Assembly: GCF_900106945.1 (NCBI RefSeq)
Contig: NZ_FNNE01000003.1
Location: 186,001 to 250,000 of the forward strand
DNA: 64,000 nucleotides
Source of the DNA: Marinobacter mobilis
Lineage (GTDB): Bacteria > Pseudomonadota > Gammaproteobacteria > Pseudomonadales > Oleiphilaceae
Direction: 5' to 3'
The number at the start of each line of letters is the position of its first letter. The stretch's first letter is position 1. This document shows positions 10,776-19,970 of this stretch, piece after piece. The position numbers and the translations under genes are program-made. The notes under the pieces were generated by a model. The model did no database searches. It had not been told where the DNA came from and saw only the letters and a list, made by a program, of their open reading frames with translations.

Positions 10776-11198
10776 ATGACATTTCAGCTTCACCCCCGGT
10801 TGCAGGCAGACACCATTTCAATCGGCAGGACTCGCTTGAGTGAGATTTTGCTGATGAATGATTGTACCTGGCCGTGGGTGTTGCTGGTGCCCCGTCGAGA
10901 AGGTGTCCGCGAGATCTATGAGCTTGAGGATGCTGAGCAGATTCAGTTGCTGAGGGAGTCGTCAGTTCTGGGGCAGGGTATGATGAGCCTGTTCGGGGGC
11001 GACAAGCTGAATGTAGCGGCATTGGGCAACATGGTGCCTCAGTTGCACCTGCACCATATCGTCCGCGTTGAGGGAGATCCGGCCTGGCCTGGCCCGGTTT
11101 GGGGCACCCAGGCCCCGGTACCCTATGACCCTGTCGGGCTTAACCATCGTCTGGCCGAGCTGGAACCGGTTGTCACCAGAGTGATGGCGGCGGACTAG
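10776..11198 (+). CDS. HIT-domain protein
   Basis: A 140-residue histidine-triad-fold protein, a family of nucleotide hydrolases and transferases. The triad region reads [10 protein letters not shown]: the nucleophilic and third histidines are present, but the first histidine of H-x-H-x-H is glutamine. This substitution occurs in some bacterial HIT subfamilies and need not abolish activity. It starts at an ATG with GAGGGT upstream, 9 bases after the ugd stop, so it is probably co-transcribed. Its 3' end overlaps the convergent fabR gene by 4 bases. The substrate is unknown. Confidence 0.85.
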   Translation: MTFQLHPRLQADTISIGRTRLSEILLMNDCTWPWVLLVPRREGVREIYELEDAEQIQLLRESSVLGQGMMSLFGGDKLNVAALGNMVPQLHLHHIVRVEGDPAWPGPVWGTQAPVPYDPVGLNHRLAELEPVVTRVMAAD

Positions 11199-11815
11199 TT
11201 CAGGCCCAGGTGAGAGAGTGTCTGGGAGCCCACCAGAATCATTCGCAACTCAGCCTTGAGCTTCGTTTTCAGAATTTCCCGCTCCTTGGGTGTGGCATCC
11301 AGGGCCTCTGCGCCCTGATTGAATACCAGTGTAACCATCGCTTCGGCCACCAGTCTTGCATCGGACAGCGGCTTACCCTCGTCCTCTGCAAAGCGGCGCA
11401 AGTCATCAGCCAATTCCGTTACAAAGTGTTCAATTTCCGTCTGAATGGCGGTACGGAATGGCTTCGAAACGCCGGTGCGCTCTCGCAGCATCAGGCGAAA
11501 AAGATTGGCGTTGTTGGCCAGGTACTCCATGAAGGTATCCACAGAGGTGCTTATGGCACTGCCATTGCGGGCGATGCGTTTGCGGGCCTGCCTCATCAGC
11601 TGGCGCAGGGCAACCCCGCCTTCATCCACCAGGGCCAGGCCCAGTTCATCCAGTTCCGAAAAATGACGGTAAAAGGACGTGGGTGCGATGCCAGCTTCCC
11701 GGGCTACTTCCCGGAGGCTGAGGCTACCGAACCCACGGTCCGCGCTCAGCTGGGCAAGCGCGGCATCCATTAATGCCCGTCGTGTTCGGAGTTTCTGTTC
11801 AGCTCGGGATGACAC
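11195..11815 (-). CDS. fabR: TetR-family repressor of unsaturated fatty-acid synthesis
   Basis: A 206-residue TetR-type regulator. The N-terminal helix-turn-helix ([20 protein letters not shown]) and the [21 protein letters not shown] segment are very close to E. coli FabR, which represses fabA/fabB in response to unsaturated acyl-CoA/ACP. The start is a GTG (11813-11815) with GGAGT upstream. It could equally act as a DesT-like regulator of a desaturase, since no target gene is visible nearby. It converges on and overlaps the HIT-protein gene by 4 bases. Confidence 0.88.
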   Translation of the reverse strand: MSSRAEQKLRTRRALMDAALAQLSADRGFGSLSLREVAREAGIAPTSFYRHFSELDELGLALVDEGGVALRQLMRQARKRIARNGSAISTSVDTFMEYLANNANLFRLMLRERTGVSKPFRTAIQTEIEHFVTELADDLRRFAEDEGKPLSDARLVAEAMVTLVFNQGAEALDATPKEREILKTKLKAELRMILVGSQTLSHLGLN

Positions 11816-11953
11816 TCGCGTACTCCAGTCAGGTCGTGCGAAAGCTCGCTATTCTAGCCCTTGCACCGGTCACCGTCATCAACGTTGAGTTTTGCGCCGT
11901 TGATCCAGCGCTCATCACGGAAAACGAAGCCTGATTTTCGAAGGCATTGTGTT

Positions 11954-11959
11954 TATAAT
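11954..11959 (+). promoter_or_regulatory. Perfect -10 box upstream of the zinc-ribbon/aspS unit
   Basis: TATAAT within TTTATAATG, with a poor -35 (CTGATT) 17 bases upstream. It is followed by a leader with a GGGGAGC/GCTCCCC hairpin (11974-11996) and a direct repeat immediately before the first gene. Confidence 0.5.
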
Positions 11960-12017
11960 GTCCCGCTTTTCACGGGGAGCAGAATTCGGGCTCCCCGGCA
12001 GGGTTGATTTGTTTGTA

Positions 12018-12039
12018 GGGTATACGAAAAGGGTATACG
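12018..12039 (+). repeat. Direct repeat GGGTATACG in the leader of the zinc-ribbon gene
   Basis: GGGTATACG occurs at 12018-12026 and again at 12031-12039, separated by AAAA. The second copy ends two bases before the ATG and occupies the place where a ribosome-binding site is expected. Confidence 0.7.
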
Positions 12040-12041
12040 CA

Positions 12042-12284
12042 ATGCCAATCTATGAATACGTCTGTGACGCCTGTGGTTTTGAGAAGGATGTGATCCAGAA
12101 AATGAGCGATGCGCCGTTGAAGGATTGTCCGACCTGCAACGAGGCATCGTTTCGCAAAAGAATCTCGGCCGCGGGTTTCCGTCTTGCTGGCAGTGGCTGG
12201 TATGAAACCGACTTCAAAACAGGCAGCAAGAAAAATCTGGCAGATGGCGGCAAGTCATCGGCTTCAGAGTCAGCGGCAGGCTGA
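12042..12284 (+). CDS. FmdB-type zinc-ribbon protein
   Basis: An 80-residue small protein starting MPIYEYVCDACG, with a CxxC pair at the N-terminus and a second CPTC pair, forming one zinc ribbon; the tail is Ser/Gly/Ala-rich. The family (FmdB/CxxC-type putative regulatory protein) is widespread and functionally undefined. Position immediately upstream of aspS is conserved in many proteobacteria. The ATG at 12042 is chosen because it begins the domain. No good Shine-Dalgarno sequence is visible there, only the repeated GGGTATACG element. Confidence 0.85.
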   Translation: MPIYEYVCDACGFEKDVIQKMSDAPLKDCPTCNEASFRKRISAAGFRLAGSGWYETDFKTGSKKNLADGGKSSASESAAG

Positions 12285-12323
12285 ACCAACAATTTACGCA
12301 CTTTGAAATCAATGGGAATGGGT

Positions 12324-14135
12324 ATGCGCAGTCATTATTGCGGTGGAATCAACGAGTCTCATATTGATCAGGATGTAACCCTGTGTGGTTGGGTCCATCG
12401 TCGCCGGGATCACGGTGGTGTTATTTTCCTGGATCTGCGAGACCGGGACGGTATTTCACAGGTTGTTGTTGACCCCGATACCCCTGAAAGCTTTGCGCTG
12501 GCAGAAAAGGTCCGCAGTGAGTTCGTTATCCAGATTACAGGTCGTGTTCGTCGTCGCCCTGCGGGCACGGAAAACGACAACATGGCTACCGGGCAGGTAG
12601 AACTGCTGGGTAAGCAACTGACCATCCTCAATGCGGCCGCGACACCTCCGTTCCCTCTTGATGAGCACGTTGATGTCGGCGAAGACGTTCGCCTTCGCTA
12701 CCGGTTCATTGATCTGCGTCGTCCGGAAATGCTTAACCGTCTGCGTTTCCGTTCCAAGGTCACCAGTTACATCCGCAACTACCTCGACCGTAACGAGTTT
12801 ATGGATGTGGAAACTCCGATCCTGACTCGTGCGACCCCAGAAGGTGCTCGCGATTATCTGGTTCCCAGCCGCACCCATAACGGCTCATTTTTCGCGCTGC
12901 CGCAGTCTCCACAGCTGTTCAAGCAGTTGCTGATGGTTTCCGGTATGGATCGCTACTACCAGATCGCCAAGTGTTTCCGGGACGAAGACCTGCGGGCAGA
13001 TCGCCAGCCGGAATTCACCCAGATCGACATGGAGGCTTCCTTCGTCAATGAGGAAGATCTTATGTCCATCACCGAAGGTATGATCCGTGAACTTTTCAAG
13101 GATCTGCTCAAGGTTGAGCTGCCGGCATTCCCACGTATGCCTTACGAAGAAGCCATGCGCCGTTTTGGTAGTGACAAGCCGGATCTGCGGATTCCGCTGG
13201 AACTGATTGATGTGGCCGACCTGGTTGAAGGTGTCGACTTCAAAGTGTTTGCCGGTCCAGCCAAGGATCCCAAGGGGCGTGTTGCTGCACTAAGAGTGCC
13301 TCAGGGTGGTGAACTGACCCGTAAGCAGATCGACGAATACACCAAGTACGTTGGCATTTATGGTGCCAAGGGGCTGGCTTACATCAAGGTTAACGATCTC
13401 AGCAAGGGTGCTGAGGGCCTGCAGTCACCGATCGTCAAGTTCCTCGGTGATGAGGTTGCGCTGGCAGTGATTGAGCGTGCGGCAGCGGAAGACGGCGATA
13501 TCGTTTTCTTCGGAGCGGATTCCCGCACTGTTGTGAACGAGGCGCTGGGCGCTCTGCGCATCAAGGTCGGTCATGACCTCAACCTGCTGACCTCTGAATG
13601 GGCACCGATGTGGGTAGTGGACTTCCCGATGTTCGAGGAGACTTCCGACGGTGGCCTGACGGCGATCCATCACCCGTTCACTGCTCCGTCCTGCACTGCG
13701 GAAGAGCTTGAAGCGAATCCGGCAACTGCGTTGTCACGGGCTTATGACATGGTGCTGAACGGCACGGAGCTGGGTGGCGGGTCCATTCGTATCCACGATG
13801 AACAGATGCAGGAAACTGTATTCCGTGTTCTGGGTATCGATCACGACGAGGCCCGCAGCAAGTTTGGCTTCCTGCTTGACGCCCTGAAATTTGGTTGCCC
13901 GCCCCATGGCGGCCTGGCCTTTGGTCTTGACCGCCTGATCATGCTGATGACCGGTGCGACCTCCATCCGGGACGTGATTGCCTTCCCGAAAACCCAGAGC
14001 GCTACCTGCCTGATGACTCAGGCGCCGGGCATTGTTGATGAAAAACAGTTGAAAGAGCTTAATATCCGCCTGCGCAAGCCGGCAGTGAAAGCAGCAGACG
14101 CCAGTGCCGGGGAAGGGGACAAAGCCGAGGGCTGA
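12324..14135 (+). CDS. aspS: Aspartyl-tRNA synthetase
   Basis: A 603-residue class IIb aminoacyl-tRNA synthetase of the long bacterial type. It has an N-terminal OB-fold anticodon-binding domain ([15 protein letters not shown]), class II motif 2 ([18 protein letters not shown]), a GAD insertion domain, and motif 3 ([12 protein letters not shown]). It charges tRNA-Asp and, depending on the tRNA recognition elements, may also charge tRNA-Asn; this cannot be decided here. The start was placed at the third of three close in-frame ATGs (12312, 12318, 12324) because MRSHYCG aligns with the family N-terminus. A few extra residues are possible. Confidence 0.95.
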   Translation: MRSHYCGGINESHIDQDVTLCGWVHRRRDHGGVIFLDLRDRDGISQVVVDPDTPESFALAEKVRSEFVIQITGRVRRRPAGTENDNMATGQVELLGKQLTILNAAATPPFPLDEHVDVGEDVRLRYRFIDLRRPEMLNRLRFRSKVTSYIRNYLDRNEFMDVETPILTRATPEGARDYLVPSRTHNGSFFALPQSPQLFKQLLMVSGMDRYYQIAKCFRDEDLRADRQPEFTQIDMEASFVNEEDLMSITEGMIRELFKDLLKVELPAFPRMPYEEAMRRFGSDKPDLRIPLELIDVADLVEGVDFKVFAGPAKDPKGRVAALRVPQGGELTRKQIDEYTKYVGIYGAKGLAYIKVNDLSKGAEGLQSPIVKFLGDEVALAVIERAAAEDGDIVFFGADSRTVVNEALGALRIKVGHDLNLLTSEWAPMWVVDFPMFEETSDGGLTAIHHPFTAPSCTAEELEANPATALSRAYDMVLNGTELGGGSIRIHDEQMQETVFRVLGIDHDEARSKFGFLLDALKFGCPPHGGLAFGLDRLIMLMTGATSIRDVIAFPKTQSATCLMTQAPGIVDEKQLKELNIRLRKPAVKAADASAGEGDKAEG

Positions 14136-14167
14136 TCCCCGTAGTGGTGAACTGAGCGGAGTGATCT

Positions 14168-14917
14168 ATGGCTGGTCACAGCAAATGGTCGAATATCAAA
14201 CACCGTAAGGCAGCACAGGACGCCCGGCGGGGAAAGGTATTTACCAAGATCATTCGCGAACTGACGGTTGCGGCTCGCCAGGGCGGGGGAAATCCTGAGG
14301 ATAACCCCCGGCTGCGGGCCGTTGTCGATAAAGCGCTCACCGCCAATATGAAAAAAGACACCATCGAGCGTGCCATCGAACGGGGCGCCGGTGGTGGCGA
14401 TGACGGTAATTTCGACGAGCTGACCTATGAGGGCTATGGCCCCGGTGGGGTGGCTGTCCTGGTCGAAGCCATGACCGATAACCGCAATCGAACCGTGGCT
14501 GATGTGCGCCACGCCTTCAGCAAGACAGGCGGAAATCTGGGTACCGATGGCTCCGTCGCCTATCTGTTCAGCAAAAAAAGTGTCATTGTATTTGCGCCCG
14601 GAGTCGATGAAGAGCGGCTGATGGAAGCTGGCCTTGAGGCCGGCGCGGACGACATCGCCGAGCAGGATGATGGTTCGTTTGAGGTGATCGCCGAGGCTGA
14701 ACGGTTTTTCGACCTGAAGCGGGCCCTGGTCGCAGCTGGTCTGGAACCCGACAGCTCGGAAGTGAGCATGGTGCCGTCTACCCGGGTTGAGCTTGATCTG
14801 GAAAGTGCTGAAAAGATCCTCAGGCTGGTGGATATGCTGGAAGACCTCGACGATGTGCAGGCGGTGTACTCAAACGCTGATATTCCCGGGGATGTGATGG
14901 AGAAACTGGGCGCCTGA
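14168..14917 (+). CDS. yebC: YebC/TACO1-family translation or regulatory factor
   Basis: A 249-residue protein beginning with the family signature [15 protein letters not shown] and containing [21 protein letters not shown]. YebC-family members were first described as transcriptional regulators, and some have since been linked to relief of ribosome stalling at proline stretches. It acts in the cytoplasm. It lies between aspS and ruvC, a conserved gammaproteobacterial order. Confidence 0.95.
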   Translation: MAGHSKWSNIKHRKAAQDARRGKVFTKIIRELTVAARQGGGNPEDNPRLRAVVDKALTANMKKDTIERAIERGAGGGDDGNFDELTYEGYGPGGVAVLVEAMTDNRNRTVADVRHAFSKTGGNLGTDGSVAYLFSKKSVIVFAPGVDEERLMEAGLEAGADDIAEQDDGSFEVIAEAERFFDLKRALVAAGLEPDSSEVSMVPSTRVELDLESAEKILRLVDMLEDLDDVQAVYSNADIPGDVMEKLGA

Positions 14918-14954
14918 AGCCTGTTTGCTCTGCCCGTACCAACTAGGAGCGTTC

Positions 14955-15500
14955 GTGGCGATTATACTTGGTGTGGATCCTGGTTCCCGGATTACCGGCT
15001 ATGGCCTTATCCGTACCCAGGGTCGTCAACTGGAGTACCTCGATAGCGGCTGCATTCGTCTTGGCGAGAAGCCGCTTCCCGAAAGGCTCCAGTCCATTTT
15101 CCACAGTCTCGCCACGCTCATCGGCGAATACCGGCCGGACGAGTTTGCCATTGAACAGGTGTTCATGGCACGAAACCCGGACTCGGCCCTGAAGTTGGGC
15201 CAGGCGCGGGGGGCGGCAATCGTTAGCGCTGCCAACAGTGGGCTACCCGTCTTTGAATATTCAGCCCGCCAGGTTAAGCAGGCTGTGGTGGGGCGGGGCA
15301 GCGCGGAGAAGTCCCAGGTGCAGCACATGGTGCAGGCGATTCTGAGTCTGCCACGAAAACCTCAGGCGGATGCCGCAGACGCACTGGCCATAGCGCTGTG
15401 TCATGCCCATATGAATCAAAGCGTGATTCGGGTTGGGGCCGGCTCGGTCGCACTGGATGAGGTAACGCGCGGCAAAGTCCGTGGTGGTCGTATCCGCTGA
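14955..15500 (+). CDS. ruvC: Holliday-junction resolvase RuvC
   Basis: A 181-residue endonuclease that resolves Holliday junctions by paired nicks. The acidic active site is visible: Asp8 in GVDPGS, the Glu in FAIEQVF, and the C-terminal acidic cluster [13 protein letters not shown]. The GTG at 14955 is the start because TAGGAG precedes it by 5 bases and it aligns with the family N-terminus. It heads the ruvCAB set. Confidence 0.96.
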   Translation: MAIILGVDPGSRITGYGLIRTQGRQLEYLDSGCIRLGEKPLPERLQSIFHSLATLIGEYRPDEFAIEQVFMARNPDSALKLGQARGAAIVSAANSGLPVFEYSARQVKQAVVGRGSAEKSQVQHMVQAILSLPRKPQADAADALAIALCHAHMNQSVIRVGAGSVALDEVTRGKVRGGRIR

Positions 15501-15551
15501 AAAAAATTCCGAAGATGACGATGATCGGCTACAGGCCAGAGGAGTGTTGCA

Positions 15552-16175
15552 TTGATCGGACGTATTCGAGGCGTACTGCTTGAAAAGTCGCCAGCTCAGG
15601 CCCTGGTTGAATGTTCCGGTCTGGGATATGAAGTCGACATTCCCTTTACTACCTTTTTTCATCTCCCTGACACCGGCGGCGAGATTACCCTCCATACCCA
15701 TTTTGCGGTACGCGAAGATGCCCAGAGCCTCTTTGGTTTTTCGGCGAGGCTCGATCGTGATCTATTCCGGTTGTTGATCAAGGTCAATGGGGTTGGGCCA
15801 AAACTCGCGCTTGCCATTCTTTCCGGCCTCGACGCCAATCAGTTTATACAGTGTGTCGAAACCAAAGATATCAACTCGCTGGTCAAGTTACCTGGTGTGG
15901 GAAAGAAAACCGCTGAACGTTTGTTGATTGAAATGGCCGACCGGATTGGTCAGCTTGAAGGGCCGTTTGCTGTCGCAGCAGATGCAGGCTCAAAGGGTGT
16001 GTCGATGCCTGCAGCGGCCGACAGTGCGGTTGAGGAGGCGGAGTCCGCATTGATCGCCCTGGGCTACAAGCCTCAGGAAGCCAGTAAAGTGGTCGGCAAG
16101 GTGGCCGAAGACGGCATGAGTCGCGAAGATCTGATCCGCCGGGCGCTCAAGAGTATGATTCCGGCAGGGCAGTGA
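15552..16175 (+). CDS. ruvA: Holliday-junction DNA helicase subunit RuvA
   Basis: A 207-residue protein starting MIGRIRG from a TTG codon with GAGGAG upstream. Domain I is the OB fold. Two helix-hairpin-helix motifs follow ([15 protein letters not shown] and [16 protein letters not shown]). Domain III at the C-terminus ([19 protein letters not shown]) contacts RuvB. RuvA tetramers recognise the four-way junction and load the RuvB motor. Confidence 0.96.
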   Translation: MIGRIRGVLLEKSPAQALVECSGLGYEVDIPFTTFFHLPDTGGEITLHTHFAVREDAQSLFGFSARLDRDLFRLLIKVNGVGPKLALAILSGLDANQFIQCVETKDINSLVKLPGVGKKTAERLLIEMADRIGQLEGPFAVAADAGSKGVSMPAAADSAVEEAESALIALGYKPQEASKVVGKVAEDGMSREDLIRRALKSMIPAGQ

Positions 16176-16315
16176 GGGTGTGTGCGGTGTGACCATAACG
16201 GCGCTGAACCTGTAGAGAGCGTAACGTGACAGCCACCAAGGCGTTTGTACAATAAAGGCAATTCAATATCCGGGGCGTGTGCATCCGGATTTGCCTCAAA
16301 ACTACTGGCAGGTAC

Positions 16316-17344
16316 ATGATTGAATCCGATCGTCTGATCTCCGCCCAGGGTGGGCTCCACGAAGAAGTCCATGATCGAGCCATACGGCCGACCCTGCTCA
16401 ACGAATATGTTGGTCAGCCGACGGTACGTGAGCAGATGGAAATCTTCATCTCTGCCGCCCGCCGCCGGGAAGAGGCGCTGGATCATGTCTTGATCTTCGG
16501 TCCGCCCGGGCTTGGTAAAACGACCCTCGCGAATATCATTGCCAACGAGATGGGCGTCGCCATCAAGACCACATCCGGTCCGGTGCTGGAGAAGGCGGGT
16601 GATCTTGCGGCCATGCTGACCAATCTCGAAGAAGGCGATGTGTTGTTCATTGACGAGATTCATCGCCTCAATGCGGCGGTCGAGGAAGTCCTTTATCCGG
16701 CGATGGAAGATTATCAGCTCGACATCATGATCGGTGAAGGGCCAGCGGCGCGCTCCATAAAGCTGGATTTGCCGCCATTTACCCTGGTCGGGGCCACGAC
16801 CCGAGCCGGTTTGCTGACGTCCCCCCTGCGTGACCGCTTTGGTATTGTGCAGCGGCTTGAGTTCTACAATACGGCAGATCTGACCCACATTATCCAGCGC
16901 TCGGCGCGGTTGTCGGGTGTACAGATTGACCAGGAGGGGGCCTTTGAAATTGCCCGCCGTTCTCGCGGCACACCCCGGATCGCCAACCGATTGTTGAGGC
17001 GGGTGAGGGATTTTGCCGAGGTGCGTCATGATGGCCATATAACCGCAGCGGTTTCCGACGCGGCCCTTAACCTGCTGAAAGTGGACAGTGAGGGCTTCGA
17101 CCATATGGATCGGCGGCTGCTGTTGGCCATGATCGAAAAGTTTGATGGCGGGCCCGTCGGCGTCGAGAGCCTGGCTGCTGCGATCAGTGAGGAGCGGGGT
17201 ACCATCGAGGATGTTATCGAGCCATTTCTGATTCAGCAGGGCTTCATGGTCCGCACACCCAGAGGTCGCATGGCGACCTCGAATGCCTACCTTCACTTTG
17301 GCGTATCGCCGCCGGGTTCGGCGCAGGAGAATCCCCTTGACTGA
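16316..17344 (+). CDS. ruvB: Holliday-junction DNA helicase subunit RuvB
   Basis: A 342-residue AAA+ ATPase driving branch migration. It has Walker [10 protein letters not shown], Walker B FIDEIHR, sensor 1 ([18 protein letters not shown]) and a C-terminal winged-helix DNA-binding domain ([17 protein letters not shown]). It starts at the ATG at 16316; a 140-base gap separates it from ruvA. Its last bases overlap the ybgC start region by 8 bases. Confidence 0.97.
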   Translation: MIESDRLISAQGGLHEEVHDRAIRPTLLNEYVGQPTVREQMEIFISAARRREEALDHVLIFGPPGLGKTTLANIIANEMGVAIKTTSGPVLEKAGDLAAMLTNLEEGDVLFIDEIHRLNAAVEEVLYPAMEDYQLDIMIGEGPAARSIKLDLPPFTLVGATTRAGLLTSPLRDRFGIVQRLEFYNTADLTHIIQRSARLSGVQIDQEGAFEIARRSRGTPRIANRLLRRVRDFAEVRHDGHITAAVSDAALNLLKVDSEGFDHMDRRLLLAMIEKFDGGPVGVESLAAAISEERGTIEDVIEPFLIQQGFMVRTPRGRMATSNAYLHFGVSPPGSAQENPLD

Positions 17345-17768
17345 ACAATCAGTTTCCCATGGGCTTTTCGAATTACCGCTAAGGGTCTATATCGAAGACA
17401 CCGACGCCGGTGGTATCGTCTTTCATGCCAAGTATCTGCATTACATGGAGCGGGCCAGAACCGAATGGGTTCGTAGCCATGGTATCGGGCTTCGGGATGG
17501 CCTGGCTGAGAACATCAGCTACGTTGTGCAAAAACTCAACATTCATTACGCCGCGGCTGCCCGTCTGGATGACGAAGTGGTCGTCACCGCAGAGCCGGTG
17601 GGGCATGGTCGTGTCTGGATGGATTTTCGTCAGCGGGTCATCGACCGCAATGACGGTCGCCTTTACGCGGAAGCGACTATCCGGGTGGCCTGTATTGCGC
17701 TCGATTCAGGCCGGCCCCGACGGCTGCCGGACTCGTTGGCAGCGCTGTTGGAAAGCTGCGTTGGCTAA
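17337..17768 (+). CDS. ybgC: Acyl-CoA thioesterase of the Tol-Pal locus
   Basis: A 143-residue hotdog-fold thioesterase. The signature [27 protein letters not shown] contains the catalytic aspartate (the quoted stretch runs from about residue 19). It hydrolyses short- or medium-chain acyl-CoA and is the usual first gene of the tol-pal operon. The TTG at 17337 is chosen because AGGAG precedes it by 7 bases; an in-frame ATG at 17283 would extend the protein into ruvB with no matching homology. It overlaps the ruvB stop by 8 bases, implying translational coupling. Confidence 0.92.
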   Translation: MTEQSVSHGLFELPLRVYIEDTDAGGIVFHAKYLHYMERARTEWVRSHGIGLRDGLAENISYVVQKLNIHYAAAARLDDEVVVTAEPVGHGRVWMDFRQRVIDRNDGRLYAEATIRVACIALDSGRPRRLPDSLAALLESCVG

Positions 17769-17818
17769 TAAGCACTGCTCGTTAAAACACTGTAACTGGA
17801 ATGCGCCAGGAGTAAATC

Positions 17819-18511
17819 GTGGAGTCTGAAATTTCTGTATGGTCACTCATTGCCAACGCTGGCCCTTTGGTTCAGTTGGTGATGCTGCTGTTGATGGCGG
17901 CCTCAGTCATGTCCTGGACGTTGATCTATCAGCGGTTACAGGTGTTCAGCAAGGCCAGGAAAGCCCAGCTGGCTTTTGAAGAGCAGTTCTGGTCCGGCAT
18001 GGATCTGGGGCAGCTCTACCGGGACGTCAATGCAAACCCAACTCCGTTTTCCGGGATGGAGTCGGTTTTTCGTGCTGGCTTCAAGGAGTTTTCACGTCTT
18101 CGCCAGCAAAGCCGCGATGCCGATGCGGTCATGGAGGGGGCTCAGCGTGCCATGCGTGTGGCGTTCTCCCGGGAGCAGGAACGTCTTGAACATCACCTGC
18201 CTTTTCTTGCCACGGTAGGATCGACCAGCCCCTACGTTGGGCTGTTCGGAACCGTTTGGGGGATTATGAATTCCTTTCGCGGCCTCGCCCAGGTTCAGCA
18301 AGCGACCCTGGCAACCGTTGCTCCGGGTATATCAGAAGCACTGATTGCGACTGCCATGGGGCTGTTTGCTGCGATACCGGCGGTCATTGCCTATAACCGG
18401 TTCGCTGCCAAGTCCGATGCTTTGCTGAAAAACTACGAAACCTTTGCTGAGGAATTTTCAAGCATCCTGCACCGACGCGTTCATAGCAGCGACAGTGCTG
18501 GGCGTTCGTGA
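17819..18511 (+). CDS. tolQ: Tol-Pal proton-channel subunit TolQ
   Basis: A 230-residue inner-membrane protein with three transmembrane segments (about residues 15-35, 132-155 and 168-190), homologous to ExbB and MotA. The conserved region TVGSTSPYVGLFGTVWGIM is intact. With TolR it forms the proton-driven motor that energises TolA, for outer-membrane constriction during division. It starts at GTG with CAGGAG upstream. Confidence 0.96.
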   Translation: MESEISVWSLIANAGPLVQLVMLLLMAASVMSWTLIYQRLQVFSKARKAQLAFEEQFWSGMDLGQLYRDVNANPTPFSGMESVFRAGFKEFSRLRQQSRDADAVMEGAQRAMRVAFSREQERLEHHLPFLATVGSTSPYVGLFGTVWGIMNSFRGLAQVQQATLATVAPGISEALIATAMGLFAAIPAVIAYNRFAAKSDALLKNYETFAEEFSSILHRRVHSSDSAGRS

Positions 18512-18536
18512 TCCACAGGCATAGGGGAGATCGAAC

Positions 18537-18983
18537 ATGAAAGGCATGGGAATGATGCCCTCCAACCGACGCAAACCAATGTCGGAAATCAATGTGGTGC
18601 CCTACATCGATGTGATGCTGGTGCTGCTGGTCATTTTTATGGTCACCGCACCGATGCTGACCCAGGGGGTTAAGGTCGACCTACCGGAAACCACCTCCGA
18701 TCCCATCCAGGCGCAGAAGGATGTGGAGTCAATTATTGTGAGTGTTGACTCTACCGGCGCTTACTACCTTGAGATTGGTGATCAGGGCAGTGATCCGATG
18801 ACATTGCCGGAGGTCAGGGAACAGGTCGCCAAGATACTGTCCGAGCGTAGCAACCGACAGGTACTGGTGCGAGGGGATCAGCATGTGGAATATGGCCGCG
18901 TGGTTCGTCTGATGGCTGAGTTGCAGTCGGCAGGTGCAAGCAGTGTCGGGTTGATCACCGAAGCTCCGGGCGACGACGGTTGA
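18537..18983 (+). CDS. tolR: Tol-Pal motor subunit TolR
   Basis: A 148-residue ExbD/TolR-family protein. It has one transmembrane helix near residues 22-40, with the proton-carrying aspartate in VVPYIDVMLVLLVIFM, and a periplasmic domain after the VDLPETTSDP segment. The C-terminus contains VLVRGDQHVEYGRVVRLM, typical of the family. It works as a stator partner of TolQ. GGGGAGA precedes the ATG. Confidence 0.96.
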   Translation: MKGMGMMPSNRRKPMSEINVVPYIDVMLVLLVIFMVTAPMLTQGVKVDLPETTSDPIQAQKDVESIIVSVDSTGAYYLEIGDQGSDPMTLPEVREQVAKILSERSNRQVLVRGDQHVEYGRVVRLMAELQSAGASSVGLITEAPGDDG

Positions 18984-18995
18984 GGCGAATGATCT

Positions 18996-19970
18996 GTGAC
19001 AGGTAAGGATAGGGACTATACCAGCACCGGGCAGGCTCCCTGGAAGTCGCCTGTTTTGTTCTCGGTCGTGCTCCACGGGATGTTGCTTGTTGTCGTCCTG
19101 GTCGGATGGCAATGGTCAACGCCGGTTCACGAAGATACGCCGCGTAGCATTGCCGCGACGCTGGTGTTGCAACAACCGGAGTCTGTTGAGCCACCGACGC
19201 CGGCGCCCACGCCTCAGCCGGATCCGGCGGCACAACAGCGTCGTCAGGAGGAGGCCGCCAGGCAGGCCGCAGCCGAGGCTGAGCGACGTAGACAGGCCGA
19301 GCGAGAGGAGCAGCAGCGACGGGCAACCGCAGAGCGGGAACGCCAGCGCCAGGCTGAGGCCGAAGAGGCAGCGCGCCTGAAAGCCGCGGCGGAGGCCGAG
19401 GCACTGGCCAGGCAGCGCGCCGAGGAGCAGCGACGCCGGGAGCAGGAACAGGCCCGGCAGGCTGAAGAGCAGCGGCGTCAGGAGCAGGAACGCCAGCGCG
19501 CGGCTGAAGAAGAACGTCAACGGCGTGAAGCCGAAGCCCGGCGACTGGAAGCGGAGCGGCAACTGAGGGAACAGCAACTGGAAGCCATTGCTGAGCAGGC
19601 TGCCCGAGATCAGGCTGAGGCTGAGCGGCAACGGGCAGCTGCGGCGGCGGCAGCCCGTGTGCGGGAAGCTCAGATGCTGAGCGAGAAAGACCGATATCTT
19701 GCGCTGATCCGCAGCAAGCTGAGTCGGGCGTGGTACAAGCCACCATCAGCAACAGAGTCCATGGAAGCCCGTCTCCAGATTACCCTGCTGCCAACAGGAG
19801 AACTTGCCCGGGTGGAGTTGGTTCAGGGCAGCGGCAATGCGGCTTTTGATAATTCCGCTCTGAGTGCGGCGCGATCCATAGGCAATTACCCGGTTCCTCA
19901 GGAACGGGATACATTCGAACGTTACTTTCGTCAGTTTACCATCAGATTTACGCCCAGGGAGCTACGGTGA
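18996..19970 (+). CDS. tolA: Tol-Pal energy transducer TolA
   Basis: A 324-residue protein spanning the periplasm. Residues about 15-35 form the single inner-membrane anchor. A proline-rich linker follows (EPPTPAPTPQPDP), and then a long Ala/Glu/Arg/Gln-rich coiled coil (about 70-225) forms the extended helix. The C-terminal domain (about 230-324, from SEKDRYLALIRSKLSRAW) binds TolB, Pal and phage or colicin proteins in homologues. The GTG start has GAGGCG upstream. The repetitive helix produces long open frames on the other strand that are not genes. Confidence 0.94.
   Translation: MTGKDRDYTSTGQAPWKSPVLFSVVLHGMLLVVVLVGWQWSTPVHEDTPRSIAATLVLQQPESVEPPTPAPTPQPDPAAQQRRQEEAARQAAAEAERRRQAEREEQQRRATAERERQRQAEAEEAARLKAAAEAEALARQRAEEQRRREQEQARQAEEQRRQEQERQRAAEEERQRREAEARRLEAERQLREQQLEAIAEQAARDQAEAERQRAAAAAAARVREAQMLSEKDRYLALIRSKLSRAWYKPPSATESMEARLQITLLPTGELARVELVQGSGNAAFDNSALSAARSIGNYPVPQERDTFERYFRQFTIRFTPRELR

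Noticed and set aside
19116..19752. Long leucine/proline-rich open frames opposite tolA
   Set aside because: They are antisense to the TolA coiled coil. Its repetitive, GC-rich Ala/Glu/Arg/Gln codons leave other frames open, and neither frame has a ribosome-binding site or family resemblance.
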